Shown here: piece by piece, positions 42,594 through 50,233 of the stretch
Layout of the letters: the number at the start of each line of letters is the position of its first letter
Numbering within the stretch: position 1 is the first letter of the stretch
Source: an uncultured Christensenella sp.
GTDB taxonomy: Bacteria; Bacillota; Clostridia; Christensenellales; Borkfalkiaceae
NCBI GenBank assembly: GCA_910578565.1
Contig: CAJTQF010000003.1
Location: 161,456-225,455 of the forward strand
Direction of reading: 5' to 3'
DNA length: 64,000 nt
Position numbers and translations under genes: made by a program
Notes under the pieces: model-generated
What the model saw: only the letters and a program-made list of their open reading frames with translations
Databases searched by the model: none
What the model was told of the DNA's origin: nothing

Positions 42594-43007
42594 ATGAGTA
42601 TTTGTGTTAATCTTGACGATGCTTTTAAGTCGGCTGAAACTATCAACGTTTATAATGAAGGCGTAATAAAAAGTTACGCTTCAAACAGTAAAAATTTTGA
42701 AGAAATTCTTGACTGCTGGATGGATATGATCAGCAACGCGCATATAATGCCTGCGCTGGGAGTAAGTCTTAACCATTTAACGACAGAAGCTATTCAAAGC
42801 GGATTATGGGTTGAGTTTGGTTTTGCCGAACAGCTTGAAAGCGGTGAATTGCCCTATGAAAAATTGCTGATACAGGTTGCCAAAGGTTTTTATGGTTTTA
42901 ATTTAATACGGTACAATTCTGTCGGCGGTTATGACGGAAGATGTTTTTATTACGATCTGAACGGTAAAAATATGGATAAATTGTACGAACTATTGCTCAA
43001 ATCATAG
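42594..43007 (+). CDS. Conserved hypothetical protein
   Basis: 137 residues, no membrane or signal segment. Mixed alpha/beta with a Trp/Met-rich helix (EEILDCWMDMISNAHIMPALGVSL) and a Tyr-rich C-terminal beta part (FYGFNLIRYNSVGGYDG, CFYYDLNGKN). No motif is recognised. It begins 7 bases after nfnB, so it is very probably cotranscribed, but I cannot connect it functionally to electron transfer. Confidence 0.75.
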   Translation: MSICVNLDDAFKSAETINVYNEGVIKSYASNSKNFEEILDCWMDMISNAHIMPALGVSLNHLTTEAIQSGLWVEFGFAEQLESGELPYEKLLIQVAKGFYGFNLIRYNSVGGYDGRCFYYDLNGKNMDKLYELLLKS

Positions 43008-43014
43008 TTTTAAA

Positions 43015-43034
43015 AAGTACTATGTTAAACATAA
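43015..43034. repeat. 20-bp palindromic element P, copy 1
   Basis: AAGTACTATGTTAAACATAA with core palindrome TATGTT-A-AACATA. A copy differing at one base is at 53585-53604. Both stand between converging genes just downstream of a stop codon. Confidence 0.7.
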
Positions 43035-43050
43035 TTGGGTTTAAGTATAG

Positions 43051-43078
43051 TTAAGGCGGGTCTTTTGACCCGCCTTAA
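43051..43078. terminator. Bidirectional terminator
   Basis: A perfect 12-bp stem TTAAGGCGGGTC and complement with TTTT loop lies between convergent genes, flanked by A/T on both sides. Confidence 0.85.
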
Positions 43079-43083
43079 ATTGT

Positions 43084-43347
43084 TTATTTCGAATTTTCTG
43101 TCTGGGATTTTTTGTATGCGCTTATCGCTTTTGAAAGTTGGTCGGGGCAGGAAGTATTGTTTTTACACTTTATGCCGGCAAGCAAAGTCTCAACTTCATC
43201 GATTGTTCTGCCTTCAACAAGTTTGCTTACGCCTTGCAAGTTACCGCTGCAACCGCCTATAAATTTTACGCCGTGCAATCTGTTTTGATTGTCAACTTCA
43301 AATATTATTTGTCTTGAACAAGTTCCTGATGTTAAATAAGTAAACAT
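43084..43347 (-). CDS. TSCPD domain protein (TIGR03905 family)
   Basis: 87 residues. The family pattern is complete: TSGTCSRQIIFEV at the start, VKFIGGCSGNLQGVSKLVEG in the middle, and GIKCKNNTSCPDQL at the end, with conserved Cys pairs that probably bind metal. The same domain occurs at the end of some ribonucleotide reductases. A role of the stand-alone form is not established. AGGAGAAAAA precedes its ATG, 8 bases after the DUF4364 stop, so the two form an operon. Confidence 0.93.
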   Translation of the reverse strand: MFTYLTSGTCSRQIIFEVDNQNRLHGVKFIGGCSGNLQGVSKLVEGRTIDEVETLLAGIKCKNNTSCPDQLSKAISAYKKSQTENSK

Positions 43348-43355
43348 TTTTTCTC

Positions 43356-43880
43356 CTAATCACAAAGATTTTCGTATATTACCGAGTAAACGTCGGCGGC
43401 TTTTTCTTCCCATTTCTTGTATATGGTTTTTGCGGTTTTTTTATCGGGTACTACAAATTTCAGTTCTAATATCGTTTGTACCGGCGATAATATTTTCAAA
43501 GCAACGGTATAAGTCCCATCCATATTCTGAAAATAGTCCGAGCGGCATTCCTGCCGGTTTCTGTAACGCGCGCTGTTCTTTTTAATAAATATTGAAATTT
43601 CTTCCCTTACGCTTTTAGGGATATTTATGTAAAAGTTTGCAAGCGTTTCTCTTCCGTCCGGGGTGAGTGAGTACAACGTATCTTCGTCTTCATTGACTAT
43701 GCAAATGAAATTGTCGTCAATAAGTTTATGAAGCACGTTTACGCAATCCATATAACCCATCCAGCTGTTTGAAGAGGAGCACATATCGACGATAGTTCTC
43801 TCAGACAGAGCGCTTTCCATTTTATCAAAAACGAAAAGTATTATTAATTTGTTGATAGAAGTTTCGCCTGTGTTCAACAT
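43356..43880 (-). CDS. DUF4364 family winged-helix protein
   Basis: 174 residues from the ATG at 43880. The frame can start at a TTG 4 codons earlier, and neither has a good ribosome binding site. The N-terminal part is a winged helix (SINKLIILFVFDKM, DCVNVLHKLIDDNFI, YSLTPDGRETL), followed by a beta domain with NRQECRSDYFQNMDG. The family is typical of Clostridia and is thought to be transcriptional. A TTGATT-17-TATAAT promoter stands upstream. Confidence 0.85.
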   Translation of the reverse strand: MLNTGETSINKLIILFVFDKMESALSERTIVDMCSSSNSWMGYMDCVNVLHKLIDDNFICIVNEDEDTLYSLTPDGRETLANFYINIPKSVREEISIFIKKNSARYRNRQECRSDYFQNMDGTYTVALKILSPVQTILELKFVVPDKKTAKTIYKKWEEKAADVYSVIYENLCD

Positions 43881-43920
43881 AATAGTACTCAAAACTACAA
43901 AAAGTGTAAAAGTCCTTAAT

Positions 43921-43949
43921 ATTATACATAATATTTATCTTAAAATCAA
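43921..43949 (-). promoter_or_regulatory. Promoter of the DUF4364-TSCPD operon
   Basis: On the minus strand TTGATT (43949-43944), 17-base spacer, TATAAT (43926-43921). Confidence 0.75.
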
Positions 43950-44026
43950 GATATTTACCCAAAAATAATTTAATTTTAAATTAAACTGTGTTATAATATT
44001 GCAGTAAAGCATATTTTAGGTGGTGT

Positions 44027-44770
44027 ATGAAAAACACAAAAGAACAAGTTTTAACATTTTTGGAAAAATGTGAAGAGCTTAAAAAATGTAAATTTATAAT
44101 GGCAACCACTAAAATTAAGGACTTGTTAAAATGTATAGTTAACAGTCCCGATTTATACCGGTTGTTTGACAGCGTAACCAAAGATTTTGATTATTTGCAG
44201 GAAAAAGCAAGATGTCTTATTGTTGCAGATGACGGATATATAAACAAGAGCAAAGTTGTTCTGCCGCAAACGGTGGGGCAGAGACTTGCTTTTATTTTTT
44301 GTCTGCTTGTCGAGTTTGACAGGGGCACTCAGAACTTTAACGAATTTTTACAGATATACTATCCCGAAGACGGTAGTTATTTTGCCAGTTATATGGCGTT
44401 TTGCGATACCGTTATAAACAGTCTTGAAGAATTAATTCAGGAAGTGTTTGCAGAGTCGCTTGAAGCCGAAGCCGAAGAAGCCGAACAGGTATATGCGGCA
44501 AATTCATCGCGGGCTAAACTGTATTCGGAAATTTCGCTTGCAATTGCGGCAGAAAAGCAATTTTTGTATCAGACTTCAATTCCGAAAGAAGAAAAAGAAG
44601 GCGGGTACAAAATGCTTAACGAGCTTTTGTTTGCCGTAAAATCAGGCAATGAAAATTTGATAGACGCGCTTATTTGCGGGTATAACTATTTTGTGCTTTA
44701 CAACGGATGTGTGAGCGACGGCATAGCGTCGCTTATTGATATGTTGGTTGAATTTGAATCGGCTTTATGA
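44027..44770 (+). CDS. Hypothetical helical protein
   Basis: 247 residues, all-alpha by eye, without signal or membrane segments. Lys- and Cys-rich N-terminal helices (FLEKCEELKKCKF), a central RLAFIFCLLVEFDRGTQNF helix, and an Ala/Glu-rich stretch (ESLEAEAEEAEQVYAA) near residue 145. No family is recognised. A TATAAT (43992-43997) and AGGTGGTG stand upstream. Its TGA overlaps the ATG of the Nudix gene (ATGA), so translation of the two is coupled. Confidence 0.75.
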   Translation: MKNTKEQVLTFLEKCEELKKCKFIMATTKIKDLLKCIVNSPDLYRLFDSVTKDFDYLQEKARCLIVADDGYINKSKVVLPQTVGQRLAFIFCLLVEFDRGTQNFNEFLQIYYPEDGSYFASYMAFCDTVINSLEELIQEVFAESLEAEAEEAEQVYAANSSRAKLYSEISLAIAAEKQFLYQTSIPKEEKEGGYKMLNELLFAVKSGNENLIDALICGYNYFVLYNGCVSDGIASLIDMLVEFESAL

Positions 44771-45297
44771 TATTTTTTGAGAAAAAATTAAAATCAAAAA
44801 CTTTATATAGCGGTAAAGTAGTGACTTTAGAGATTGACGAAGTTCTTTTGCCGAACGGAAAAAACGGAATAAGAGAATGCATAAGGCATAGCGGCGGCGC
44901 TGCCGTTCTTTTAGTAAAAGACGGCAAGGTTTTGCTTGTAAAACAGTTCAGATATCCTTACGGTAAAGAAACATATGAAATTCCCGCGGGCAAATTGAAT
45001 AAAGGTGAAGACCCTTTAAAAGCCGCGGAAAGAGAGCTTGAAGAAGAAACGGGATTTAAGGCAAAACTTGTTCATGCTTTAAATATATATCCTAGCCCCG
45101 GGTACACGGACGAAGTTATACATATCTATTTTGCTGAAGGAATCGAACTTGGTCGTCAAAATCCCGATGATGATGAATTTGTTACAAACGAATTTATCGA
45201 TTTTGATATTGTTTTAAAAATGATAGAACGCGGTGAAATTTGCGATGCAAAAACCGTTGCCGCAGTCTATAAATACAAATGTGAAAAAAATTTATAA
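44767..45297 (+). CDS. nudF: Nudix hydrolase, ADP-ribose pyrophosphatase-like
   Basis: 176 residues. The complete Nudix box reads GKLNKGEDPLKAAERELEEE followed by TG, preceded by VKQFRYPYGKETYEIPAG, the arrangement of ADP-ribose pyrophosphatases. YPSPGYTDEVIHIYFAEG downstream is also typical of that subgroup. It hydrolyses ADP-ribose or related nucleotide sugars. Coupled to the preceding gene by a 4-base overlap, and followed by a terminator. Confidence 0.94.
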   Translation: MIFFEKKLKSKTLYSGKVVTLEIDEVLLPNGKNGIRECIRHSGGAAVLLVKDGKVLLVKQFRYPYGKETYEIPAGKLNKGEDPLKAAERELEEETGFKAKLVHALNIYPSPGYTDEVIHIYFAEGIELGRQNPDDDEFVTNEFIDFDIVLKMIERGEICDAKTVAAVYKYKCEKNL

Positions 45298-45300
45298 AGT

Positions 45301-45332
45301 AAAAGAGGTCGCCGTTTGGCAACCTCTTTTTA
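45301..45332 (+). terminator. Terminator after the Nudix gene
   Basis: The stem AAAAGAGGTCGCC/GGCAACCTCTTTT (one G-U/mismatch), loop GTTT, then TTAATT. Near the end of the convergent small gene. Confidence 0.88.
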
Positions 45333-45340
45333 ATTAGGGA

Positions 45341-45568
45341 TTAGTTACAACCGCAACCACAGCCGCAGCCGTTATTGCCGTTGCCGCACAACAGATTGGA
45401 CAGCGTGCCGTTTTTCCACATACTGTAAAGTAAAGCGATAAGTATGGGGGTGCAGCTTCCGCTAAGTACGTTCTCTAAACCGTTTCCGCTGCAACTTGCC
45501 GCAAGAAGTAAAAGGATTAAAATCCAAAGGCAGCTATTGTTGCCGCAGCCACTAGAAAAAATGTTCAT
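45341..45568 (-). CDS. Small Cys/Gly-rich membrane protein
   Basis: 75 residues, perfect AGGAGG 6 bases before the ATG. A Ser/Cys/Asn head is followed by a hydrophobic segment (SCLWILILLLLAASC), a second weaker hydrophobic stretch (PILIALLYSMW), and a C-terminal run of alternating Cys-Gly (GCGCGCGCN). In spore-forming Firmicutes comparable short Cys/Gly proteins occur in coats or envelopes. Here the role is unknown. Metal binding or cross-linking by the Cys tail is plausible. Confidence 0.75.
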   Translation of the reverse strand: MNIFSSGCGNNSCLWILILLLLAASCSGNGLENVLSGSCTPILIALLYSMWKNGTLSNLLCGNGNNGCGCGCGCN

Positions 45569-45686
45569 AAATTTCCTCCTGTAAAATGAGCTGCAGGGCG
45601 GTATGTAAATTTAGTTGTGCCCGTGCAGTTTCCGTATATTAAATTGTATTAAAATTTCCGTAAAAATGTTACTGTACTTTAAACGC

Positions 45687-45715
45687 TTGCATAATTTTTT
45701 TTGCAATGCTATAAT
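45687..45715 (+). promoter_or_regulatory. Promoter of the ECF-coaX-hom operon
   Basis: TTGCAT (45687-45692), 17-base spacer, extended TGCTATAAT (TATAAT 45710-45715). Confidence 0.8.
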
Positions 45716-45733
45716 ATTTTAAATTTTAAACAG

Positions 45734-45788
45734 GTACTTCAGGCGGGTATATTTAACCCGACCTATCATAAGTACAATAATTTTTTTT
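45734..45788 (+). promoter_or_regulatory. Terminator-like attenuator in the leader of the ECF/coaX operon
   Basis: GTACTT (45734-45739) pairs with AAGTAC (45770-45775), enclosing AGGCGGGT/ACCCG-A-CCT (one bulged A) with a 7-base loop, and is followed by AATAATTTTTTTT. It is an intrinsic terminator shape placed about 12 bases after the predicted transcription start and 45 bases before the ribosome binding site, which suggests transcription attenuation. Confidence 0.6.
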
Positions 45789-45832
45789 ACGCTGATATTC
45801 CATTATATGCAGGAAATCAGACGGAGGTATTT

Positions 45833-46474
45833 GTGAAAAAAGATAAGGCTCATTTTATCGCTTTTGTCGGCGTGATGTTTGCGCTGATATTTGTGTTGTT
45901 TCTTCTGGAGGGTGCATTGCTTTCTCCTGTGGGTATGACGGCTTGCATATTGTCGTTACCTGTATCAATTTCTTTAAGTATATACGACGATTGGAAAAAA
46001 AGTTTTGTCGGCGGTACGCTTTTGGGGGTGGGAAGTTGCATTTTTTGTCTGATATTTTCTGTATTTATAAAATACGCAAATCCCCTGATTTCTATACTTC
46101 CAAGAATTTTTATTGGTATAACTGCTTATTGGACTTATTTCGGATTTTCAAAATTGTTCAGAAAAGTTAAAAATATCTTTGTGCGCGAAGTGTTTCCTGC
46201 GGCGATAGCCGGTGTGGTCGGTTCGCTCACCAATACTGTCTTATATTTGCTTGCGGTAGCTATATGGGATGGTAAGGCGGCAGATGCGCTTACGGCAATA
46301 TTGGGCGTAGCGGTTACAATATATTTCCCTATCGAACTTGTTGCCTGCGCTATATTGGTACCGGCATATGTAAAAGTTCTAAGGAAAATAAACCATACCT
46401 TTATAAATAAACCCGTTAAAGATGCAAATCTTTCAGTTAGCGTTGCGGAGAATGTAAATGATAATTTGTCTTGA
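45833..46474 (+). CDS. ECF transporter S component, probable pantothenate uptake
   Basis: 213 residues from a GTG at 45833 with GACGGAGG upstream. A longer frame from 45701 overlaps the promoter and leader and is rejected. Five to six hydrophobic helices (FVGVMFALIFVLFLLEGA, SVFIKYANPLISILPRIFIGI, FPAAIAGVVGSLTNTVLYLLA) have the small Gly/Ala-rich faces of ECF substrate-binding (S) subunits. PRIFIGI and GSLTNT are seen in the folate/pantothenate group. The stop overlaps coaX by 17 bases, so pantothenate is the likely substrate (inference from context). The shared EcfAAT module would be elsewhere. Confidence 0.82.
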   Translation: MKKDKAHFIAFVGVMFALIFVLFLLEGALLSPVGMTACILSLPVSISLSIYDDWKKSFVGGTLLGVGSCIFCLIFSVFIKYANPLISILPRIFIGITAYWTYFGFSKLFRKVKNIFVREVFPAAIAGVVGSLTNTVLYLLAVAIWDGKAADALTAILGVAVTIYFPIELVACAILVPAYVKVLRKINHTFINKPVKDANLSVSVAENVNDNLS

Positions 46475-47234
46475 CGTTGGTAATACGAACATAAAATACG
46501 CCGTTTATGACGGCGATAAGCTTATTTTGAGTTTCCGTATTGCGACGGAACATAAAAAAACTTCCGACGAATACGGCGGACAGCTTATAAGTATCCTTGA
46601 AAACAGGAATATCCATGCGGACGATATTACAGGCGGAATTATTTCTTCAGTAGTGCCGCCGCTTGATTATACTTTGGAAAATATGTGCCGTACGTACCTG
46701 AATATTAAACCGCTTTTACTTGCGCCGGGGTTAAAGACCGGTATGAATTTACGGGTTGATAACGCCAAAGAAGTGGGCGCGGACAGGGTGGTTAACAATG
46801 TCGCGGCAGTCAGAAAATACGGTTATCCGCTGATAATTATAGATTTCGGCACGGCGACAACTTTTAACGTTATAGACTGCAAGGGCGAGTTTATCGGCGG
46901 TGTGATTGCGCCCGGAATAAAGGGGTCGTTGGACAGCCTTGTTAACGGCACCGCAAAATTACCGAGAGTGGAAATAGAGCGTCCTTTAAAAGTAATCGGT
47001 AAAAACACTGTCACCAATATGCAGTCCGGTATAGTTTACGGTTTTTCGGGATTGGTTGCTTATATAGTAAGAAAAATCAAGCAGGAACTCAAAGACGATA
47101 GCGTTAAAACCGTGGCAACAGGCGGATTTTCCGAAGTTATTGCAAGCGAAATTTCAAGCATAGATTATGTGGATAAACTTTTGACGTTGGACGGACTTAA
47201 ATATCTGTATGATTTAAACAGCGCGGAGGCATAA
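46458..47234 (+). CDS. coaX: Type III pantothenate kinase
   Basis: 258 residues. ASKHA fold with MIICLDVGNTNIKYAVYDG (phosphate 1), GADRVVNNVAAV, IIDFGTATTFNVID (phosphate 2) and the adenosine-site ATGGFSEVIA. It phosphorylates pantothenate in the first step of CoA synthesis, and needs a monovalent cation in known enzymes. Overlaps the transporter gene by 17 bases and is followed by hom after one base. Confidence 0.97.
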   Translation: MIICLDVGNTNIKYAVYDGDKLILSFRIATEHKKTSDEYGGQLISILENRNIHADDITGGIISSVVPPLDYTLENMCRTYLNIKPLLLAPGLKTGMNLRVDNAKEVGADRVVNNVAAVRKYGYPLIIIDFGTATTFNVIDCKGEFIGGVIAPGIKGSLDSLVNGTAKLPRVEIERPLKVIGKNTVTNMQSGIVYGFSGLVAYIVRKIKQELKDDSVKTVATGGFSEVIASEISSIDYVDKLLTLDGLKYLYDLNSAEA

Positions 47235-47235
47235 G

Positions 47236-48519
47236 ATGAAAAAGGTCGGGGTGGCAATACTCGGATTGGGTGTTGTGGGCGGCGGAACATATAAAATGCT
47301 GACCGAACACAGAGAATTTTATAAAAAAAATCACAGCATTGATATTGTTGTGGAAAGCGTGCTTGAAAGAAATACGGAGCGCGCAATTTCTCTCGGTGTT
47401 GAAAAATCAGTGATAGCAGAAAGTATTGAAGATATTTGTAACAATTCTGATGTTGATATTGTAGTTGAAGTTATGGGCGGGATAGAACCTGCTAAGACTT
47501 TTGTGCTTGCCGCGCTTAATGCTGGTAAGTCGGTAGTGACGTCCAATAAAGAACTGTTTTGCAAGTTTTGGCATGAGCTTGAAAAAGTTGCAAAACTCAA
47601 CGGTTGCGGACTTTTTTACGAGGCAACTTGTGTCGGCGGAGTGCCGGTTATAAGAACTTTGCTTGATAATTTGCAGGGTAATAAAATAACTTCGATAATG
47701 GGTATAATAAACGGCACGACAAATTATATTTTAACTAAAATGACTGACTGCGGTGTTTCTTATAACGAAGTTTTAAAGGAGGCGCAGTCACTCGGTTATG
47801 CGGAAGCTGACCCTACTGCCGACGTGGAAGGCTATGACGCTGTTTATAAACTTTCAATATTATCAAGCCTTTCATTCCATACCAAAGTGCCATTTACAAA
47901 AATTTACCGTGAAGGTATTACAGATATTGATTCTGATGATTTGCGTTACGGCAAACAGCTGGGGTATATTCTGAAATTACTTGCGATAGGAAAAAATACC
48001 GATAGCGGAATTGAAGTAAGGGTACATCCGGCATTTATAAAATCAACTCATCCGCTTGCCGGAGTAAACGATAGCTACAACGCCGTCTATATAACGGGTG
48101 ATTGTGTGGAAAATATTATGCTCTACGGCAGGGGGGCAGGGGCAATGCCTACGGCAAGCGCTATTGTGGGTGACGTTATCTATTGCGCTACACATAGCGA
48201 TTTTAATTATTCTACTTTTAACAATACCGAAAACGCCGATCCCACAACTAACTTTATCGCTGATTTCAGCGGTGCTTATTATATGCGTTTAAAAGCACAG
48301 GACAAGGCGGGTGTGCTGTCAAAAGTAACGTCCGTATTAAGTAAACATAATATAAGTGTGGCGCAGGTTATTCAGGAAAGCGGAAGGGCTGACGGAACGG
48401 TGCCTATAATGCTTGTCACGCACGAGACTTACGAAAATGACATTTGGAAAGCAGTTAACGAAATAAATTCTGACGGCGGGTTTGCTACGGTTTCGGCTGT
48501 GATCAGGGTCTGCGGATGA
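47236..48519 (+). CDS. hom: Homoserine dehydrogenase with C-terminal ACT domain
   Basis: 427 residues. NAD(P)-binding VAILGLGVVGGGTYKML, the catalytic region SLGYAEADPTADVEGYDA with KLSILSSLSF, and a C-terminal ACT domain (YYMRLKAQDKAGVLSKV, ISVAQVIQESG), the usual threonine-sensing module. It reduces aspartate semialdehyde to homoserine for Thr/Met synthesis. AGGCATAAG before the ATG. The stop overlaps the next start by 4 bases. Confidence 0.97.
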   Translation: MKKVGVAILGLGVVGGGTYKMLTEHREFYKKNHSIDIVVESVLERNTERAISLGVEKSVIAESIEDICNNSDVDIVVEVMGGIEPAKTFVLAALNAGKSVVTSNKELFCKFWHELEKVAKLNGCGLFYEATCVGGVPVIRTLLDNLQGNKITSIMGIINGTTNYILTKMTDCGVSYNEVLKEAQSLGYAEADPTADVEGYDAVYKLSILSSLSFHTKVPFTKIYREGITDIDSDDLRYGKQLGYILKLLAIGKNTDSGIEVRVHPAFIKSTHPLAGVNDSYNAVYITGDCVENIMLYGRGAGAMPTASAIVGDVIYCATHSDFNYSTFNNTENADPTTNFIADFSGAYYMRLKAQDKAGVLSKVTSVLSKHNISVAQVIQESGRADGTVPIMLVTHETYENDIWKAVNEINSDGGFATVSAVIRVCG

Positions 48520-49379
48520 ATTGTCTGATTGTTGTGAACGCTTATATCCAAAATAATTCACAAAGGGCTCAGGCAGAAAGAATAGCGCAGGAATTACGTT
48601 TACTCAATGTAGAGTGCGAAATAGTCGCTAATATCGGTTTGTCTAAAATTATCGACGGAAAAATAATATCGGATAGATATGACTGCTGCGTGTTTCTCGA
48701 CAAGGACAAGGCGGCGGCAAGATTGTTGGAAAAGAGCGGCATAAGGCTTTTTAACAGCGCCCGCGCAATTGAAATTTGCGATGATAAAATGATAACCCAT
48801 ATTGAGCTGGCTGATTGTGGTATTCCTATGCCTGACTGCGTATATGCGCCGCTTTGTTATTATTCTGACGCTAAAATATCTGATAAGTTTTATAGCAGTG
48901 TTAAAGAATTAGAGTTTCCGTTAGTGGCAAAGCTGTGTTACGGTTCGCTGGGGAGTGGCGTCAGTAAAATAAGTAGTGAAGCGGATCTTCGCGTATTTGA
49001 ACAACAAAATAAACAGCACGCGCATTTTTATCAAAAATTTATAGGGCGCGGCGGTGAAGATATCAGGGTTATTGTTATAGGCGGAAAGTACGTGTGCGCT
49101 ATGAAAAGACGCAATGACAACGATTTTCGTTCAAATATTGAACTGGGCGGAGTAGGCGAATGCTATACTGCCGATACCGACCTTATTACGCTTTGCGAAA
49201 AAGTTGCTGCTGTTTTACAACTCGATTACTGTGGGATAGACGTTTTGACGGATAATGACGGCAAGCGGTATATATGTGAAGTTAATTCTAACGCATTTTT
49301 TGCCGAAGCGGAAAGGGTGTGCGGTGTAAACGTAGCAAAAAAATATGCGGAGTTTATTATAGCGGGTAAAAACACTTGA
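48516..49379 (+). CDS. RimK-type ATP-grasp ligase
   Basis: 287 residues. The N-terminal pre-ATP-grasp fold is followed by the ATP-grasp domain: the DDKMITHIELADCGIPMP helix, the flexible loop LCYGSLGSGV, the RVIVIGGKYVCAMKRR strand, and the Mg-binding CEVNSNAFF end. RimK-type enzymes add amino acids such as glutamate to a carboxyl group of a protein or small molecule. It overlaps hom by ATGA and forms the operon end. The acceptor is unknown. Confidence 0.9.
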   Translation: MNCLIVVNAYIQNNSQRAQAERIAQELRLLNVECEIVANIGLSKIIDGKIISDRYDCCVFLDKDKAAARLLEKSGIRLFNSARAIEICDDKMITHIELADCGIPMPDCVYAPLCYYSDAKISDKFYSSVKELEFPLVAKLCYGSLGSGVSKISSEADLRVFEQQNKQHAHFYQKFIGRGGEDIRVIVIGGKYVCAMKRRNDNDFRSNIELGGVGECYTADTDLITLCEKVAAVLQLDYCGIDVLTDNDGKRYICEVNSNAFFAEAERVCGVNVAKKYAEFIIAGKNT

Positions 49380-49404
49380 TTTTTTTGTTCTGATTTTATA
49401 ATAT
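49376..49404 (+). promoter_or_regulatory. tRNA-Ser promoter
   Basis: TTGATT (49376-49381), then TATAATAT (TAATAT at 49399-49404 with 17-base spacing), 30 bases before the tRNA. It overlaps the end of the preceding coding region. Confidence 0.65.
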
Positions 49405-49433
49405 ATTAATGTTCGGGATTACAGAACGGCAGT

Positions 49434-49522
49434 GCGGAGATGGCTGAGCGGTTTAAGGCGCACGATTGGAAATCGTGTGTACCCAAAAGGTACCGGAGGT
49501 TCAAATCCTCTTCTCCGCGCCA
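49434..49522 (+). tRNA. tRNA-Ser (anticodon GGA)
   Basis: A class II tRNA with all arms: acceptor GCGGAGA/TCTCCGC with discriminator G and encoded CCA, D-arm GGCTGAGCGGTTTAAGGC, anticodon arm CACGA-TTGGAAA-TCGTG (anticodon GGA at 49468-49470), long variable arm GTACCCAAAAGGTACC and T-arm GGAGG-TTCAAAT-CCTCT. It reads UCC and UCU. Confidence 0.98.
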
Positions 49523-49566
49523 TGAAGTGACGTTTGACTTTGTCAAACGTCACTTCATTATTTTTG
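49522..49566 (+). terminator. tRNA-Ser terminator
   Basis: A perfect 17-bp stem ATGAAGTGACGTTTGAC and complement, loop TTT, then TATTTTTG. Confidence 0.95.
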
Positions 49567-49577
49567 TAAATAAATAG

Positions 49578-49638
49578 TTGACAATGTAAATGTGTAATGA
49601 TATAATAACAAGTGTTATTAATAATGCTTGTTATTATA
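49578..49638 (+). promoter_or_regulatory. Consensus promoter with TetR operator
   Basis: TTGACA (49578-49583), 17-base spacer, TATAAT (49601-49606): a perfect sigma-A promoter. The -10 is part of a perfect 12-bp inverted repeat, TATAATAACAAG (49601-49612) and CTTGTTATTATA (49627-49638), 14 bases apart, and the space between is itself nearly palindromic (TTATTAATAA). Confidence 0.88.
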
Positions 49639-49654
49639 TTGTTTTGGTGAATTT

Positions 49655-50233
49655 ATGCCTGCAAATAAAGTGATTACTAAAGAACTTATTTTGAAAGAAT
49701 CGTTTCAGATAGTAAGGGAACGCGGTATGGACGGATTAAACGTCCGCGAACTTGCAAAGAGATGCAAATGCTCAACACAACCCATTTATTTATCTTTCAG
49801 CGGAATGGACGAAATTAAAGTTGAAGTCGCTAAAATGGCAATGCAACATTTTTTCAAATTTGTTGAAAATGAGATGGCTAAAAAAGAATATCCCGAATAT
49901 AAAGCGATAGGTATGGGATATATAAAATTTGCCGTTGAAGAAACCGAACTTTTTAAATACCTTTTTATGCGCAACCGCACTGAAGAAGACGGTTTTGAAA
50001 AGGATAGTTACGAAAAATCGGTTTTTGTTATAATGAAAAATTACGGGTTGTATTCAGAACAGGCTTATACCATACATTCGGAAATGTGGGTGTTTGTTCA
50101 CGGAATAGCTACTATGTTTGCAACGGGATATCTTGATTGGGATTGGAAGACTGTAAGCAATATGGTAAGCGACGTGTATAAGGGGCTTTTATTAAGAATA
50201 AAGCAAGGAGAAAAAAGTGATAATACAAATTGA
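49655..50233 (+). CDS. TetR family transcriptional regulator
   Basis: 192 residues from the ATG at 49655. An in-frame TTG at 49628 lies inside the operator and is rejected. The N-terminal HTH reads ILKESFQIVRERGMDGLNVR with ELAKRCKCSTQPIYLSF, and the ligand domain is helical with KYLFMRNRTEEDG and HSEMWVFVHGIATMFATGY. It stands first in an operon with an ABC exporter (17-base overlap) and behind a promoter fully covered by a palindrome, so autorepression with release by the exporter's substrate is the simple model. Confidence 0.92.
   Translation: MPANKVITKELILKESFQIVRERGMDGLNVRELAKRCKCSTQPIYLSFSGMDEIKVEVAKMAMQHFFKFVENEMAKKEYPEYKAIGMGYIKFAVEETELFKYLFMRNRTEEDGFEKDSYEKSVFVIMKNYGLYSEQAYTIHSEMWVFVHGIATMFATGYLDWDWKTVSNMVSDVYKGLLLRIKQGEKSDNTN

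Noticed and set aside
43015..43034. Chromosome dimer-resolution (dif) site
   Set aside because: The TTATGTT-like arm is suggestive, but the 11-6-11 arrangement does not fit and a second near-identical copy exists 10.5 kb away.
45701..45832. Upstream extension of the ECF S-component reading frame
   Set aside because: The extension overlaps the -10 box and the terminator-like hairpin. The GTG at 45833 has a strong ribosome binding site.
49628..49654. Earlier TTG start for the TetR gene
   Set aside because: It lies inside the operator palindrome, without a ribosome binding site at proper distance.
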